Source: Sulfurimonadaceae bacterium (GTDB lineage: Bacteria > Campylobacterota > Campylobacteria > Campylobacterales > Sulfurimonadaceae). Taken from it: a DNA stretch of 11,070 bases. Numbering within the stretch: the first letter of the stretch is position 1; every line of letters begins with the position of its first letter. The stretch lies in NCBI GenBank assembly GCA_030610325.1, contig JAUWRZ010000036.1, positions 1 through 11,070 on the forward strand, written 5' to 3'. Both the position numbers and the translations under genes were made by a program. The notes beneath the pieces are model-generated. The model saw nothing but the letters and a program-made list of their open reading frames with translations. It searched no databases and was not told the DNA's origin. Positions 1-5,511 of the stretch are shown here, one piece after another.

Positions 1-112
1 AAAAGAGAAGAGGAAGCCCCTCGATAATGAGAAGCAGGGGAAGTTCTTTGATTAAGACCAGGTGAGCTTTGCTCAAGTAAAAGGGTAGAGAAAGACCTGA
101 GACAGGATACGT

Positions 113-586
113 CTAGAGTGTCACACCCAAGATCTCCATCATCTGCTTCTTACGCATCTTACGAGCAAAATCGACCACAGAAAAACCTTTGGCATCGATG
201 ATGTCCTTGTCCGCACCTTTCTCCAGAAGCAAGAGTACGATATCTTTTCGTCCATAACATACAGCGCACATCAATGGTGTAAAGCCGCTTCTTCGCTGTG
301 TACGGTTTATATCTATCCCGGAAACGACCATCTTAGTGACCAGATCGATAGCACCATAGGTAATAGCATAGTCAAATATACTGACACCTTCATCATCAAA
401 ATCATCAAGCTCGGCACCACTCTCTATCAGCAGATCGATCAACTCCGTATCACATTTATATTTTAGTGCCAGAGCAAGTACAGACTCCTCGTTCTCATTA
501 TGATCATTGACATCTGCACTATCTCTAAGGTATTGCTTGACTCCGATAAAGTCATTGTTCTGCAACAGGCCGATCCACTTAGTCAT
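113..586 (-). CDS. Small ankyrin-repeat protein
   Basis: A 157-residue protein made almost entirely of ankyrin repeats, which normally act as protein-protein binding scaffolds; the partner is unknown. Visible repeats start near residues 34 (SVLALALKYKCDTELIDLLI), 68 (VSIFDYAITYGAIDLVTKMV) and 102 (FTPLMCAVCYGRKDIVLLLL). The last, with its FTPLMCA...GRKDIVLLLLEKGAD core, is the most canonical. Degenerate half repeats cap both ends (residues 1-30 and from about 135). There is no signal peptide or membrane segment, so the protein is probably cytoplasmic. The ATG is preceded by AAGGAAAG at good spacing, which fixes the start. The gene is divergent from dapD and appears to stand alone. Family assignment is secure from the repeat pattern; the cellular role is not inferable. 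Confidence 0.88.
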   Translation of the reverse strand: MTKWIGLLQNNDFIGVKQYLRDSADVNDHNENEESVLALALKYKCDTELIDLLIESGAELDDFDDEGVSIFDYAITYGAIDLVTKMVVSGIDINRTQRRSGFTPLMCAVCYGRKDIVLLLLEKGADKDIIDAKGFSVVDFARKMRKKQMMEILGVTL

Positions 587-598
587 ATCTTTCCTTAT

Positions 599-630
599 AG
601 TGAGATGCTAAAGGTCCTAGAAATCTCACT
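599..630 (-). promoter_or_regulatory. Leader stem-loop upstream of the ankyrin gene
   Basis: Perfect 8-bp inverted repeat AGTGAGAT (599-606) / ATCTCACT (623-630) enclosing 16 nt, with a small nested CTA/TAG pair. In the minus-strand transcript it would fold within the 5' leader and end about 13 nt before the ankyrin start codon, immediately upstream of its Shine-Dalgarno sequence. On the plus strand it is followed by a T-rich run (631-639), but no plus-strand gene upstream needs a terminator. A role in translation or as an operator is inference. Confidence 0.4.
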
Positions 631-649
631 CTTTCTTTTAGTTGAAGAA

Positions 650-655
650 AGTATA
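650..655 (-). promoter_or_regulatory. Putative -10 element for the ankyrin gene
   Basis: Reading the minus strand, TATACT lies 63 nt upstream of the start codon and is preceded by an AT-rich tract. No clear -35 hexamer is visible, which is common for sigma-70 promoters in Campylobacterota. This placement would put the 599-630 stem-loop inside the transcript leader. Confidence 0.35.
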
Positions 656-733
656 TCATGACTCATCCCTACAGCTAAAACTGAGATAAATATAACAAAT
701 TTCTTTAAGACACCCCAATAGAATGATGAATAT

Positions 734-741
734 GCTAAAAT
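734..741 (+). promoter_or_regulatory. Putative extended -10 for dapD
   Basis: TAAAAT at 736-741 is preceded closely by TG (TGC-TAAAAT pattern), and A/T tracts lie upstream (around 690-705). It sits 24 nt before the dapD ATG, leaving a short leader that contains the AGAGAG ribosome-binding site. No recognisable -35 is seen. Confidence 0.4.
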
Positions 742-765
742 TCCAAAAAAATCAAAAGAGAGTTC

Positions 766-1962
766 ATGCAGACCATTGAGACAACAGATGCCTTCAAAGC
801 ATTGATAGAGACCATTAAGAGCAAGCCTGGGTACAAAGACCCTGTAGGATTCGGTATTTGCCGTGTAGACCTTGGACAGTTGAACAGTGATAAAGTCTTA
901 CAAGCCACCTACCCTGTTCTTAACTGGGATGAGAACTTTGGTAGCGCAGCTATTTTCATAGAAGCATTGGCAGAACAAGGTGTAGAAGTGGATTTCAGTG
1001 CTGATGAAGTCGTTTGTAACATCAACCTTGATTTCCTCACAAGCTGTCTAAATGCCTTTACACCTTACTCAGATGAGGCCTATGGTGATGCCCATAAGAA
1101 CATCCAGGCAGTATCCGCGCTTTATAACCAGGTCAAAGAGAACGGCATGCGTGATGGCGAGTTTCGTGTCGTCTTCATCTTTGAAGACGGTGCATGTCAA
1201 AGTGTAGAAGCTACCTACCTGAAGCTTTATGCACTCTCACTGGCAAAAGTCGCACTGCGAAGCATCAACCTTAATGGTGCATTTGGTGCATTGCCAAACG
1301 TAGCTTGGTCAGGCGGCACCCCTATAGAGCTTGAGTGGCTGCGTGCCTTTGAGATCGAACTTAAATTTGCCAACGAATACCCACACGTCGATTTTGTCGA
1401 CAAGTTCCCACGTCTCCTTCAGCACATCATCCCAGCTGACAACACTCGTATCCTTGAGACATCCAAAGTACGTTTTGGTGCACAGATCCATGCCGGTACT
1501 ACTGTCATGCCTGGAGCAAGTTATATCAACTTCAATGCCGGTACTACCGGTGTCAGTATGGTCGAAGGGCGTATCTCAAGCTCAGCGATCGTCGGTGACG
1601 GCTCAGACGTAGGTGGTGGAGCTTCTATCCTTGGTGTACTAAGCGGTACGGACGGCAATCCTATCTCAGTCGGTAAGAACTGTCTGCTTGGCGCTAACAG
1701 TGTCTGTGGTATCCCTCTTGGTGATGGCTGTATCATCGATGCCGGTCTTGCTATCTTAGAGGGTACTAAGATAAGTATCGACTCTAGCGAGTTTGCAAGA
1801 CTACAAGAAGTCAACAGTGGCCACAACTTCTATGGTGAGACTTTTAAAGGAAAAGAGCTGGCTGGACTTAACGGCCTTCATTTCCGTCAAGACTCACAAA
1901 CAGGTGAAGTCACAGCGACTCGTTCTACCAGAGAGATCAAATTAAACGCTGATCTACACTGA
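766..1962 (+). CDS. dapD: 2,3,4,5-tetrahydropyridine-2,6-dicarboxylate N-succinyltransferase
   Basis: DapD transfers succinyl from succinyl-CoA to tetrahydrodipicolinate in the succinylase branch of the diaminopimelate/lysine pathway, which feeds peptidoglycan and protein synthesis in the cytoplasm. The 398-residue length fits the long Campylobacterota form, with a large N-terminal domain (about 1-225) ahead of the catalytic left-handed beta-helix. The helix is visible at about 233-335 as hexapeptide-type turns (VRFGAQ-IHAGTT-VMPGAS, then VGKNCLLGANSVCGIPLGDGCIIDAG). The motif VEGRISSSAIVGDGSDVGGG (266-285) carries a conserved Glu (E267) that, as I recall, matches the proposed catalytic Glu of actinobacterial DapD. 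The start is supported by AGAGAG just upstream. The gene stands alone here, divergent from the ankyrin gene, with no other dap gene in view. Confidence 0.95.
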   Translation: MQTIETTDAFKALIETIKSKPGYKDPVGFGICRVDLGQLNSDKVLQATYPVLNWDENFGSAAIFIEALAEQGVEVDFSADEVVCNINLDFLTSCLNAFTPYSDEAYGDAHKNIQAVSALYNQVKENGMRDGEFRVVFIFEDGACQSVEATYLKLYALSLAKVALRSINLNGAFGALPNVAWSGGTPIELEWLRAFEIELKFANEYPHVDFVDKFPRLLQHIIPADNTRILETSKVRFGAQIHAGTTVMPGASYINFNAGTTGVSMVEGRISSSAIVGDGSDVGGGASILGVLSGTDGNPISVGKNCLLGANSVCGIPLGDGCIIDAGLAILEGTKISIDSSEFARLQEVNSGHNFYGETFKGKELAGLNGLHFRQDSQTGEVTATRSTREIKLNADLH

Positions 1963-2043
1963 TCCAGGCCTTTTATAGACCTGTCTTCAAAAAACTCTCA
2001 ACCCTTTCCGGGGATGGGAACAGTACCTATCTACACATTCTGA

Positions 2044-2060
2044 CTTATAAATACTATAAG
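2044..2060. repeat. Short inverted repeat upstream of the mini rod-like gene
   Basis: Perfect CTTATA / TATAAG arms of 6 bp separated by 5 nt, about 38 bp upstream of the -10 of the next gene. It could be an operator-type site. It is AT-rich, so chance occurrence cannot be excluded. Nothing else clear is seen in the 170-bp gap between dapD and the next gene apart from the promoter listed separately. Confidence 0.25.
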
Positions 2061-2094
2061 ACCATCCAGCCTAACCTCTCTCTTAGACTATGAG

Positions 2095-2103
2095 TATTAT
2101 ACT
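2095..2103 (+). promoter_or_regulatory. Putative -10 for the mini rod-like protein gene
   Basis: TATTATACT includes a TATACT hexamer at 2098-2103, 29 nt before the ATG, with the ribosome-binding site AGGAA at 2121-2125. The spacing suits a sigma-70-type promoter. I looked for a GG-N10-GC sigma-54 element here and found none, so the gene may not follow the flagellar RpoN regulon. Confidence 0.45.
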
Positions 2104-2132
2104 AACGTAATTGAACAGCTAGGAACGTAAAC

Positions 2133-2441
2133 ATGAACATCTCTTCAAATATCTCATCGATCCAGGCAAACCAGACCTTGCTTGACAATAACGCGCATAA
2201 CATCGCCAATGTAAATAGTGACAGATCTATCCCAAACAGTGGCAAAACAGTCTCAGGTGAAAACGGCACAGTAAAAGCCAGCATCTCCAAGGCCACAGAC
2301 TCCGGTTCTATGCGAAGTCAGACAGACCTTGCTAAAGAGATGAGTGATCAGATAAGCCTGAGCAGAAGTACGGAAGTCAATGTCGCCGCTATCAAGACAC
2401 AAGATGAGATGTTGGGTACACTACTGGACATAAAGGCCTGA
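2133..2441 (+). CDS. Mini flagellar rod/hook-like protein (FlgC/FlgG-family ends only)
   Basis: A 102-residue protein combining the two conserved ends of axial rod/hook proteins with almost nothing between. Residues 1-30 contain the rod-protein N-terminal pattern (IQANQTLLDNNAHNIANVNS; compare ANNIANVNT in FlgG of this window). Residues 64-102 (TDLAKEMSDQISLSR...TQDEMLGTLLDIKA) match the rod/hook C-terminal helix. In axial proteins these ends pair as a coiled coil in the core of the filament. True FlgB/FlgC proteins are longer (roughly 130-160 residues), so the intervening 35 residues (SDRSIPNSGKTVSGENG...) are only a linker. AGGAA sits 7 nt before the ATG. Similar short proteins annotated as flagellar basal-body rod C-terminal-domain proteins are, as I recall, known in other bacteria; their function is unclear. 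It lies away from the flgF/flgG genes and next to dapD. Confidence 0.8.
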   Translation: MNISSNISSIQANQTLLDNNAHNIANVNSDRSIPNSGKTVSGENGTVKASISKATDSGSMRSQTDLAKEMSDQISLSRSTEVNVAAIKTQDEMLGTLLDIKA

Positions 2442-2442
2442 T

Positions 2443-3792
2443 CTACAGCCCTTCAGACATCCTCTTCTCCCCCTCAGCGGTGATTATGTTCATACTCTCT
2501 ATTTTTTCAAGCATATTGCTCTTTTTATCATAACCAGAGACTTCTGCTCCAATATCAAGCGTACTTATCACTGTCTTTCCGATGACGACTCTACCCTCTT
2601 TATTGCCATCTTTTGTTCTAATACCCCAGATATTATGCAGCACCATCAGCTCACCTTCATAGAGACCAAGATAGAGAAGGATATGCCCTTTACGGTAAAG
2701 AAGCGTCTCAAAAGGGATACCGTTCTTCTCGATAAAAGCCTGCTTCTCTACACGGTCCATCTTTTTAAGGGAGAAGACCTTACCTATAGCTGACTGTTGA
2801 AAAGAGTTGCGCGGCAACCAGATACCCAATGGAGCAAACATATCTCTCACTGTCGATGAGCAGTCACGTTCACTATAGAGACCACCCCATCCATAATTAC
2901 TCTGTAAAGCCTCATTAGCCAGTAGTGGAAGAGTCTCTCTATCAAGCGCCATCACTGTCTCACGACCTACATATTCAGGTATCTCTGCCTCTGTGAATGT
3001 CGGTGTCCCATAGGCTCCTACAGTCACGGTCAATACACGATAATGTCCCTTCTCCACGCTTACAATAGGCAGCATGATGCCAAGTCGTCCATAAAAGATA
3101 AACCTTCCCTCACTATCTTTGATGGGATATCCGTCGTTGATGAGATGAAGCTGTCCTGCCTGTCGCCATGACACTGTCTGCTCTTTTGTCATATAGGCAA
3201 TACTATTAGAGGGAAGCCATCCTGTTGCATAGGCTGTAAAGACATAGACCCAGGCACCATCACGGGAGTAGTGTGAGACAAAGATCGGCTCATTTGCATG
3301 GGCACCACTGTTTTGCAGATAATCAAAGGGAAAACCCTCACCGGCCCGTTTTGGGTCTCTGAAAAATGGTTTACTGGTAGGAAAATTACGAAGATGTGAG
3401 AAGTGCAATGTGATCGCTGTACGATTGCTCGTCCCATACGATTCAAAGTTCGACTGCTTAAGCATCTCATCAAACCATGACTGAGGTAGTGGCTTTAGGT
3501 TCTCACCAAAACTTCCCTCTGCCTTATAGACACGAAACGGCCACATGATGGCTTCAAGTGTCTCAGGCGGCTCTGTTGCGTCCCACGGTAAGAAGTAGTT
3601 ACTTTGATAAGCACGCTGCACCTCTTCAAGCACTGTTTTGCTACGGATATTATCAGCATAATAGGTCGCATTTTGAGGATAGGTCTGTAAGTCCGCTATC
3701 TGTACCTCTTGGACACTCTGTGCTGATGGTGTCTGCGGTAAAGTACAACCGGCCATCAACAGTAATCCCATGACTAAAGCCATATAGCGCAT
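2443..3792 (-). CDS. NlpC/P60-family peptidoglycan hydrolase lipoprotein with SH3-type domains
   Basis: A 449-residue secreted lipoprotein predicted to cut peptide stems of peptidoglycan. The start chosen is the ATG with AAAGGAG 7 nt upstream; the longer reading (ATG at 3811-3813) has no ribosome site and would extend the signal peptide. From this start, residues 1-16 form a lipoprotein signal (MALVMGLLLMAGC, lipid-attachment Cys16). A helical N-terminal region, two SH3-like segments (about 125-200 and 205-265; note the GAWVYVFTAYATGWLPS strand) and a C-terminal NlpC/P60 domain follow. The likely catalytic residues are Cys311 (RDCSS), His370 (GHILLYLG) and His386 (VLHNIWG), so the enzyme looks intact. 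The order matches SH3-domain C40 peptidases. It follows the S24 repressor gene by 29 bp and may be cotranscribed. Its stop lies 1 bp from the convergent mini rod-like gene. Confidence 0.88.
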   Translation of the reverse strand: MRYMALVMGLLLMAGCTLPQTPSAQSVQEVQIADLQTYPQNATYYADNIRSKTVLEEVQRAYQSNYFLPWDATEPPETLEAIMWPFRVYKAEGSFGENLKPLPQSWFDEMLKQSNFESYGTSNRTAITLHFSHLRNFPTSKPFFRDPKRAGEGFPFDYLQNSGAHANEPIFVSHYSRDGAWVYVFTAYATGWLPSNSIAYMTKEQTVSWRQAGQLHLINDGYPIKDSEGRFIFYGRLGIMLPIVSVEKGHYRVLTVTVGAYGTPTFTEAEIPEYVGRETVMALDRETLPLLANEALQSNYGWGGLYSERDCSSTVRDMFAPLGIWLPRNSFQQSAIGKVFSLKKMDRVEKQAFIEKNGIPFETLLYRKGHILLYLGLYEGELMVLHNIWGIRTKDGNKEGRVVIGKTVISTLDIGAEVSGYDKKSNMLEKIESMNIITAEGEKRMSEGL

Positions 3793-3821
3793 AGACGTTC
3801 TCCTTTGTATCATATACTACA

Positions 3822-4481
3822 TCACTCTACCCCGCCAAAACGTCCGACAACACGTCCGATGACTTCAAGTTCATCTGGATGGGCTATCTGTATTGGGTAG
3901 TCTTTGTTATCTGATATGATGTCGATTTTACCATCTATTCGCTTTTGTATCCGCTTTATAAAGAGTCCATGCTCAGTATTTATGGTAAAAAGCCCTCCTC
4001 GACCTATATCTCTCTTAGATCGATTGATAAAGACGATATCTGCATAGCTGAAAGTAGGCTCCATAGAGTCACCACTGACATTTATCGCTTCGATATGTTT
4101 AAGTTCATGTTCACCCCCCAGAGCAGCGACAAAACTGGACTCAAGCATCAACGGCTCATAGTGCTCATCATCATTATAGGCACCACCTCCGGCTGATGCA
4201 CTTACATCTCTGAAGTAACGGACCATATAGAAACGATTTGTTGATTCGATGAGACTTTCAGGGGATTGCCCATACAAGAGCCAGTTTATCGCTATGGAAC
4301 GCCTGGCACAAAAATCAAGCAACTCATGAAACGGGATCTTATCACGCTTTTTCATCGTGGCAAAGTTCATCTGAGAGATACCCAGTGTCTCTGCGATATC
4401 CTTATCGAAGATCTTTTTGCCCGGATAGTCCTCCGAGATGATATTTTTTATCTCTTCTACGACATCAATAAAACTTTTCAT
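3822..4481 (-). CDS. CI/LexA-like transcriptional repressor with S24 autoprotease domain
   Basis: A 219-residue DNA-binding repressor of the phage CI type. The start is the ATG with AAAGGAG 6 nt upstream; a 20-codon upstream extension lacks a ribosome site. Residues about 24-70 form a CI-type helix-turn-helix (KDIAETLGISQMNFATMKKR ... AINWLLYG). Residues about 88-215 are the S24 domain with the Ala97-Gly98 pair in SASAGGG as probable self-cleavage site, the nucleophile Ser139 (GDSMEP) and the general base Lys176 (LFIKRI). All key residues are present, so RecA-stimulated or stress-induced self-cleavage is plausible but unproven. No phage structural gene or integrase is nearby, arguing for a chromosomal regulator or an old phage relic. 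Dyad-rich DNA upstream suggests autoregulation, and the NlpC/P60 lipoprotein gene follows at 29 bp. Confidence 0.9.
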   Translation of the reverse strand: MKSFIDVVEEIKNIISEDYPGKKIFDKDIAETLGISQMNFATMKKRDKIPFHELLDFCARRSIAINWLLYGQSPESLIESTNRFYMVRYFRDVSASAGGGAYNDDEHYEPLMLESSFVAALGGEHELKHIEAINVSGDSMEPTFSYADIVFINRSKRDIGRGGLFTINTEHGLFIKRIQKRIDGKIDIISDNKDYPIQIAHPDELEVIGRVVGRFGGVE

Positions 4482-4494
4482 CTTAGTCTCCTTT

Positions 4495-4506
4495 ATTATA
4501 ATAGTA
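4495..4506 (-). promoter_or_regulatory. Putative -10 region for the S24 repressor
   Basis: The minus strand reads TACTATTATAAT, which offers TACTAT, TATTAT and TATAAT as overlapping -10 hexamers directly ahead of the AAAGGAG ribosome site. Initiation here would give a very short leader. The dyad at 4529-4545 would then overlap or flank the -35 region, as expected for an autorepressed gene. A start further upstream cannot be ruled out. Confidence 0.35.
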
Positions 4507-4528
4507 CTGTGCCGATAGAGACGCCTTA

Positions 4529-4545
4529 CAAAATATGTCATTTTG
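4529..4545. promoter_or_regulatory. Putative repressor operator (CAAAAT-N5-ATTTTG)
   Basis: Perfect 6-bp inverted repeat CAAAAT / ATTTTG with the 5-nt spacer ATGTC, about 48 bp upstream of the repressor start codon. It includes the heptamer TATGTCA (4534-4540), the reverse complement of TGACATA, which recurs twice near 4671-4687. Position next to the repressor promoter and the shared heptamer suggest binding by the S24 repressor; this is inference. Confidence 0.35.
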
Positions 4546-4562
4546 CAATATATATTATCTCC

Positions 4563-4591
4563 ACGTTAAACGTACATACTCTTGAGAGTAT
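4563..4591. repeat. Two adjacent perfect palindromes
   Basis: ACGTT-A-AACGT (4563-4573, 5-bp arms) is followed after 2 bp by ATACTCT-TG-AGAGTAT (4576-4591, 7-bp arms). Both lie in the non-coding region upstream of the repressor. They do not share the TGACATA heptamer, so they may serve another regulator or form RNA hairpins. Neither is followed by a T run that would make a terminator. Confidence 0.4.
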
Positions 4592-4669
4592 ATTTGGAAG
4601 TGATAAGATCTCAAAATAGAGAGAATCTCCTAAAAATTAATACTTTTGACTTTAATACACACTTAATAT

Positions 4670-4697
4670 TTGACATATTATGACATAAAAATATGTC
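4670..4697. promoter_or_regulatory. TGACATA heptamer cluster, putative operator overlapping a TTGACA box
   Basis: TGACATA occurs at 4671-4677 and again at 4681-4687, exactly 10 bp apart (one helical turn). The second copy pairs with TATGTC (4692-4697) as a perfect GACATA-AAAA-TATGTC dyad. The first copy also forms a consensus TTGACA -35 box (4670-4675) pointing right, though no good -10 follows at 17 bp. With the TATGTCA copy at 4534-4540 this gives a recurring motif on both sides of the intergenic region. The rest of 4482-4773 is AT-rich and shows no other gene. Confidence 0.4.
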
Positions 4698-4735
4698 TTT
4701 TTGAAATATTTTTAAGACCTATTCTAAAAAAGTTC

Positions 4736-4741
4736 TATTAT
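4736..4741 (+). promoter_or_regulatory. Possible -10 for the 27-codon ORF
   Basis: TATTAT lies 32 nt before the candidate ATG at 4774, in an AT-rich tract downstream of the TGACATA cluster. No -35 hexamer is clear. If real, the heptamer cluster would lie about 40-65 bp upstream of it. Confidence 0.25.
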
Positions 4742-4773
4742 GACCTTAAGATTTCTCAGAAAAAGGATCGGTG

Positions 4774-4857
4774 ATGGCAAAGATGATCAAACAGGCAGAG
4801 ACACTTTTTGAAAGATTTGAGCGTTCGCTCGAGGTGTGGGCGGAAAAAGTCTTATGA
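4774..4857 (+). CDS. Possible 27-residue microprotein
   Basis: A short ORF encoding 27 residues, beginning MAKMIKQAETLFERFERSLE and ending VWAEKVL. It starts at an ATG with AAGGAT 7-8 nt upstream. The peptide reads as one amphipathic helix with alternating acidic and basic residues and no membrane segment. I do not recognise it. It is the only plausible coding stretch on the plus strand between the repressor and the hairpin at 4860, and it lies downstream of the putative operators, so it could be a target of the S24 repressor. It could equally be a remnant or a chance ORF; length alone gives little support. Confidence 0.3.
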   Translation: MAKMIKQAETLFERFERSLEVWAEKVL

Positions 4858-4859
4858 GC

Positions 4860-4881
4860 AGAGTGATAGAGCTATCACTCT
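4860..4881. terminator. Perfect hairpin between convergent genes, possible terminator
   Basis: AGAGTGATAG (4860-4869) and CTATCACTCT (4872-4881) are perfect 10-bp arms around AG. The hairpin sits 2 bp after the stop of the 27-codon ORF and overlaps the stop codon of the minus-strand membrane protein gene, a place suited to a shared terminator. The plus-strand side is followed only by ATTTGTC and the minus side has a T5 run 14 nt away, so a standard intrinsic terminator is not certain. Confidence 0.45.
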
Positions 4882-5047
4882 ATTTGTCTGAGGATTCGGA
4901 GTCTCTCTGCTCATCACTGGCAGAAGGCTTCTTACCCTCTTCATCTTCCTGACGCTGAAGATATTTCGAATTGTGATAGCCTACAAAGATAAAGAGCATG
5001 AAAAGGACAAACAGTATTATCATGATCGTGTCGATTATTGGGTTCAC
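4880..5047 (-). CDS. 55-residue single-pass membrane protein, unknown function
   Basis: A small gene with a GTG start whose first bases overlap the trmL stop (GTGA), preceded by AAGGAG at 5 nt. The protein has one strongly hydrophobic segment at about residues 4-23 (IIDTIMIILFVLFMLFIFVG). A hydrophilic, charged tail follows (YLQRQEDEEGKKPSASDEQR then DSESSDK). It probably spans the inner membrane once with its tail in the cytoplasm; the positively charged residues just after the segment agree. The good ribosome site, stop-start overlap and clear domain layout support a real gene despite its size. It is the last gene of the leuD-to-trmL run and ends in the hairpin at 4860-4881. I do not recognise a named family. 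Confidence 0.65.
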   Translation of the reverse strand: MNPIIDTIMIILFVLFMLFIFVGYHNSKYLQRQEDEEGKKPSASDEQRDSESSDK

Positions 5048-5511
5048 ATCATCTCCTTATAATTCGTAAAGTTCTGTTTTATAGCTTCGTAGAGCACGAT
5101 CCCGGTACTAATGGCAAGGTTCAGGCTTCTGCCCTCTTTAGTCATAGGGATGGTGATGCACTGCTGCGGGTTCTGCTCCAGCAGTGGTTCAGGGATACCT
5201 GCAGTCTCACTGCCTAAAAAGATAAAGTCCCCCTCTTGAAAATCAGCTTCAAAATAGGGACGGTCTGTCTTTGTCGTCGCAAAAAGACAACGACTGTCAG
5301 GGTTCTGCTCAAAAAACTCATCCAGGTTTTTCCAGACTTTAAGGTCAAGCTTGTGCCAGTAATCAAGACCTGCGCGGCGTACCGCTTTTTCCGTGATATC
5401 AAAACCAAGCGGTTCTATGAGATGCAGCGTCGAACCCGTGTTCACACAAAGCCGTCCGATCGCCCCGGTATTGTTCGGGATCTGAGGATTTACAAGTACG
5501 ATATTGAACAT
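5044..5511 (-). CDS. trmL: tRNA (cytidine/uridine-34 2'-O)-methyltransferase, SPOUT family
   Basis: TrmL methylates the ribose of wobble base 34 in tRNA-Leu isoacceptors using S-adenosylmethionine, in the cytoplasm. The 155-residue length is typical of the short YibK/TrmL group. The three SPOUT motifs are intact: NPQIPNNTGAIGRLC (8-22), FLGSETAGIP (98-107) and IPMTKEGRSLNLAIS (121-135); the last two form the trefoil knot and cofactor pocket. The ATG follows the purU stop codon directly (TAG-ATG) with no ribosome site of its own, implying translational coupling. Its own stop overlaps the GTG of the small membrane protein gene. The exact tRNA target is taken from the family, not from this sequence. 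Confidence 0.92.
   Translation of the reverse strand: MFNIVLVNPQIPNNTGAIGRLCVNTGSTLHLIEPLGFDITEKAVRRAGLDYWHKLDLKVWKNLDEFFEQNPDSRCLFATTKTDRPYFEADFQEGDFIFLGSETAGIPEPLLEQNPQQCITIPMTKEGRSLNLAISTGIVLYEAIKQNFTNYKEMM

Noticed and set aside
17..40. CCCCT...AGGGG inverted repeat followed on the minus strand by a T/C-rich tract, a possible terminator after the ankyrin gene.
   Set aside because: Arms are only 5 bp with a 14-nt loop, and it lies over 70 bp past the stop; too weak to annotate.
2..55. A short plus-strand reading frame open from the window edge to a TAA at 53-55, possibly the tail of a gene to the left (ends QGKFFD).
   Set aside because: Only 17 codons are visible, two other frames are also open for several codons, and no homology can be judged.
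63..75. TGAGC-TTT-GCTCA hairpin downstream of the ankyrin gene.
   Set aside because: Five-bp stem with no following T run on either strand.
1309..1826. Antisense and alternative-frame ORFs inside dapD (60-101 codons).
   Set aside because: They are shadows of the strongly recognisable DapD frame and lack ribosome sites and family features.
1965..1983. CAGG...CCTG pair just after dapD, considered as its terminator.
   Set aside because: Four-bp stem with a mismatch and A-rich, not T-rich, sequence after it.
3793..3813. Upstream ATG giving the NlpC/P60 protein seven extra residues.
   Set aside because: No Shine-Dalgarno before it, and the AAAGGAG site lies inside this stretch, correctly placed for the downstream ATG.
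3822..4697. Prophage remnant around the CI-like repressor.
   Set aside because: No integrase, structural genes, attachment-like repeats or composition shift can be seen; a chromosomal regulator is equally likely.
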